Assembly: GCA_004297845.1 (NCBI GenBank)
Contig: SCSP01000007.1
Location: forward strand, 1-32,796
Length of the DNA stretch: 32,796 nucleotides
Direction: 5' to 3'
From: Bacteroidota bacterium
GTDB lineage: Bacteria > Bacteroidota > Bacteroidia > Palsa-948
Shown one piece after another: positions 29,979 to 32,796 of this stretch. The notes under the pieces are model-generated. The model made no database searches, was not told the origin of the DNA, and was given only the letters and a program-made list of their open reading frames with translations. A program made the position numbers and the translations under genes. How positions within the stretch are numbered: position 1 is the first letter of the stretch; the number at the start of each line of letters is the position of its first letter.

Positions 29979-32796
29979 CTATTTTACCCATAAATCGGCA
30001 AACAATTCGGCTTGTTTCAATACGGTATCAATAGCTTTTTGTTGTTTGTCCGGGGGATAACCGTATTTGGCGAGTGTGCGTTTAACGAGTACCATTAATT
30101 TTGCTCTTGCACTTTCTCTGATTGCCCAATCAATAGTGGCATTTGATTTTATTTTTTCTGCAATTTCTCTTGCTATATCTCGTAATGTATCATCTCCCAA
30201 AACATTTACTGCGCTGTCGTTTACTTCTAAGGCATTGTAAAAAGCGACTTCATCCTGTGTCAGTCCCAGGCGTTCACCTTCTTTATCAGCGTCTTTAATA
30301 TCCTTTGCGATGTTGATTAACTCCTGAATAATTTCAGCCGTTGAGAGTAAATTATTTTGATACCGTTTTATTGCTGATTCAAGCATTTCAAGAAATGCTT
30401 TGCTTTTTACAAGATTGGTTTTTGTTCGTGTTTTAATTTCATCATTCAAAATCTTTTTTAGTAATTCCAATGCGAGATTTTGGTGCTTCATTCCTTTTAC
30501 TTCTAAAAGGAATTCATCTGAAAGGATTGATATTTCAGGCTTTGCCATTCCCGCAGCTTCAAAAATATCTATTACATTATCGGAGCTTAATGCTTCATCA
30601 ACAATTTGTTTAATAGCGGTTTCAATTTCATAATTAGATTTACCAGTGCCAGTTCCTTCAAACTTCACTAATCGTGCTTTTACCGCTTGAAAGAATGCGA
30701 CTTCCGGTAAATGTGCCTGTACTTCTTCTTTAGAGATGCAAATGGAAAGGCTTTGACTTAATAAACTTACTTCACGAATGAATCTTTCCTTGCCTTCCTG
30801 CAATCCTAAAATATGTTCTTCGGCTTGCAGAATAATAGAGAGTTTTTCTTTTGCATCAACGGAAAAGAATCGTTTGTAGTTAAACTTGAAACTATTTTCG
30901 TAATACGCTTCGGGTTCTTCTACCAAAGTACCCTTGCGTGTGTTGCTGTCTTCATTGAACATCTGTTTCACCACCTCAAGTTTCTCCTTGAATACATCAA
31001 TGGCTTGCTCAATTTTTTCTGTTGGATCACCTTTACCTCCGGCATCTGAATAAAATGAAAGTGCTTTCTTTAAATCGGTGGCTATGCCAAGATAATCCAC
31101 AACCAAACCGCCTTTGATTTCTTTGAACACCCGGTTCACCCTTGCAATAGCTTGCATGAGGTTGTGTCCTCTCATGGGTTTGTCAATGTAAAGTGTTTTT
31201 AAAACGGGAGCGTCAAAACCTGTAAGCCACATATCACGAACTATTACCAGTTTTAATGGGTCGGCAGGGTCTTTCATTCTCTCGGATAAATCCTTTCGCT
31301 GTTGCTTGGTAGTTTTGAATTTTGCAAGTAACGGACCCTCATCGCTCGATGCTGTCATCACCACTTTAATAACGCCTTTTGCTAAATCGTCATTGTGCCA
31401 CTCCGGTCTTAAAGCAATAATTTCAAGGTAGAGTTCTGCTGCAATTCTTCGGCTCATTGCCACTATCATCGCCTTGCCTTCAAAAACTGTTTGACGTTTT
31501 TCAAAATGCGTAACAATATCTTTTGCTAAATTTTTTATTCTGCTCTGATTGCCTACAATCGCCTCCAGCTTTGCCCACTTTGCTTTTGCTTTTTGTTTCT
31601 CCGAAATTTCTTCGTCCTGCTCCAACTCTTTGTCAAATTCTTCAATCAATCTTTTGCCTTCTTCATCCAGATTCACCTTTGCCAAACGGCTTTCGTAATA
31701 AATTTTCACCGTTGCACCATCTGAAACAGCATCCTTTATATCGTATCTGTCAATATAATTTCCAAAAATTTGGGGTGTATTTACATCTGTTCCTTCTATC
31801 GGTGTGCCTGTGAAGCCAATGTAGGTGGCTTTTGGAAGGGCATCACGTAAGTATTTTGCAAAACCATACGCAATTCGTTTTCCCGCTTCTTTTGTTACAG
31901 GGTCTGTGGAATCTAAAAGTTTTGCTTCAAAACCATATTGAGTACGATGTGCTTCATCAGCAATTACTACAATATTTTTTCTGTCGGAAAGTTGGTCATA
32001 TTCTGATTTTTTCCCTTCGGGTGAGAATTTCTGAATGGTGGTAAATACAATGCCTCCGCTTGCAACTTTTAAAAGTTCTTTCAGGTGTTCCCTGTTTTCC
32101 GCCTGCACTGGCTCTTGTCTTAATAATTGTACTGATGCAGCGAAAGTGTCAAACAACTGATCGTCTAAATCATTGCGGTCGGTGATGACAACAATAGTAG
32201 GATTTTGCATTTCGGGAGCAGTGATGAGTTTACCGGAATAAAAAACCATGCTCAAACTTTTACCGCTTCCCTGTGTGTGCCAAACTACGCCACCTCGTTT
32301 ATTTCCATTAACCCCCGATGCTGTGATTGAAGATTGCACCGCTTTATTTACTGCATAGTATTGATGATATGCCGCTAATTTTTTCTCTGTAAAAACTTGT
32401 GTCAGCCCGGTTTTTGCATCTTCCTTTTTTGTTTTCTCAAACACAATGAAGTTCCGCACTAAATCCAAAAGAGTGGAAGGCTGCAACATCCCTTTAAGCA
32501 GTGTTTCCAACTGTGGCTTAAATTTTGAAACATCTTTTATTCCGTCTGCACTTTTCCAAGTCATGTATCTGCTGAACTCTGCCGAAACACTTCCGGCTTT
32601 ACATTCTAATCCGTCAGATATGATACAAACGGCATTGTAAGTAAATAAAGATGGAATGATTGCTTTATATGTTTGTATTTGCTCGTATGCCTTGCGAATG
32701 CTTGCGTTTTCATCGCTTGCATTTTTAAGTTCAATCACAACAAGCGGAATTCCATTTACAAATAGAATAACATCAGGTCGCTTATTCTGATTGTTT
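29979..32796 (-). CDS. hsdR: Type I restriction-modification system R subunit, 5'-truncated by window edge
   Basis: 939 codons are present; the N-terminus lies off the right edge, and the apparent GTG start at 32738 is internal. In order: the PD-(D/E)xK nuclease core RPDVILFVNGIPLVVIELKN; the helicase motor with HTQGSGKSLSMVFY, VVITDRNDLDDQLF, VIADEAHRTQYGF, FTGTPIEGTD and QAIARVNRVF; and a C-terminal helical domain (DUF3387-like: SARAKLMVLVKRTLAKYGYP). The enzyme translocates and cuts unmodified DNA together with HsdM and HsdS. Those are not in the window and would be expected to the right. The visible part has no frameshift. Downstream are ORF6N and two DUF genes. Confidence 0.95.
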   Translation of the reverse strand, partial: NNQNKRPDVILFVNGIPLVVIELKNASDENASIRKAYEQIQTYKAIIPSLFTYNAVCIISDGLECKAGSVSAEFSRYMTWKSADGIKDVSKFKPQLETLLKGMLQPSTLLDLVRNFIVFEKTKKEDAKTGLTQVFTEKKLAAYHQYYAVNKAVQSSITASGVNGNKRGGVVWHTQGSGKSLSMVFYSGKLITAPEMQNPTIVVITDRNDLDDQLFDTFAASVQLLRQEPVQAENREHLKELLKVASGGIVFTTIQKFSPEGKKSEYDQLSDRKNIVVIADEAHRTQYGFEAKLLDSTDPVTKEAGKRIAYGFAKYLRDALPKATYIGFTGTPIEGTDVNTPQIFGNYIDRYDIKDAVSDGATVKIYYESRLAKVNLDEEGKRLIEEFDKELEQDEEISEKQKAKAKWAKLEAIVGNQSRIKNLAKDIVTHFEKRQTVFEGKAMIVAMSRRIAAELYLEIIALRPEWHNDDLAKGVIKVVMTASSDEGPLLAKFKTTKQQRKDLSERMKDPADPLKLVIVRDMWLTGFDAPVLKTLYIDKPMRGHNLMQAIARVNRVFKEIKGGLVVDYLGIATDLKKALSFYSDAGGKGDPTEKIEQAIDVFKEKLEVVKQMFNEDSNTRKGTLVEEPEAYYENSFKFNYKRFFSVDAKEKLSIILQAEEHILGLQEGKERFIREVSLLSQSLSICISKEEVQAHLPEVAFFQAVKARLVKFEGTGTGKSNYEIETAIKQIVDEALSSDNVIDIFEAAGMAKPEISILSDEFLLEVKGMKHQNLALELLKKILNDEIKTRTKTNLVKSKAFLEMLESAIKRYQNNLLSTAEIIQELINIAKDIKDADKEGERLGLTQDEVAFYNALEVNDSAVNVLGDDTLRDIAREIAEKIKSNATIDWAIRESARAKLMVLVKRTLAKYGYPPDKQQKAIDTVLKQAELFADLWVK

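Noticed and set aside
32738-32740. GTG at 32738 as the hsdR start
   Set aside because: Codons before it continue the nuclease motif (RPDVILFVNGIPLV) to the window edge, so the true start is outside.

Overview
The window is a piece of a Bacteroidota chromosome, probably an environmental Chitinophagales/Sphingobacteriales-like lineage. Evidence for this is: Por/type IX secretion (T9SS) sorting domains at the C-termini of four proteins; Bacteroidota-style promoters (TAnnTTTG -7 boxes) in front of many genes and both tRNAs; little sign of Shine-Dalgarno sites; and Bacteroidota-typical genes (DUF2795, START-like, SWIB, ORF6N). Both window edges cut genes: folC on the left and hsdR on the right.

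Layout. 1-1.2 kb: 3' part of folC, then tRNA-Val with its own promoter and terminator. 1.4-4.8 kb: thiolase and acyl-CoA dehydrogenase (fatty acid beta-oxidation). Between them is a collapsed four-helix-bundle gene, and after them a stray second copy of the dehydrogenase tail. 4.8-7.3 kb: a divergent pair of exported proteins, an O-methyltransferase and a small SWIB protein. 7.3-14.0 kb, minus strand: a four-gene run of T9SS cargo (two nearly identical tandem paralogs, a large PKD-domain protein, a P-domain/CotH protein) ending at a shared bidirectional terminator. 14.1-15.6 kb: two tandem paralogs, each with its own copied promoter. 15.8-19.3 kb: ftsK and lolA. 19.4-25.4 kb: housekeeping genes (DUF2795, cobalamin adenosyltransferase plus ABC ATPase, methyltransferase, asparaginase, PAP2 phosphatase, START-like protein, tRNA-Met, pabA/trpG). 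25.4 kb to the end: an accessory, AT-rich defence-type region with a GTAGTAGT iteron-like palindrome, a decayed TOTE-type primase-helicase gene, DUF3024-like, DUF6155-like and ORF6N genes, and the R subunit of a type I restriction system.

Three things stand out beyond the gene list. First, a dispersed family of 7-bp tandem repeats sits inside or directly at genes: in three signal peptides, one ABC protein tail, one methyltransferase linker, and just before the ftsK start codon. Second, the helicase at 26-28 kb is the C-terminal half of a TOTE-like protein. Its primase half has been reduced to two out-of-frame scraps joined by a deletion. Third, just downstream of that gene lies a symmetric array of 9-bp GTAGTAGT-type units around a very AT-rich core. 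This may be an origin, an operator or an element end.

All function calls come from reading the translated sequence and recognising motifs; no database search was possible.
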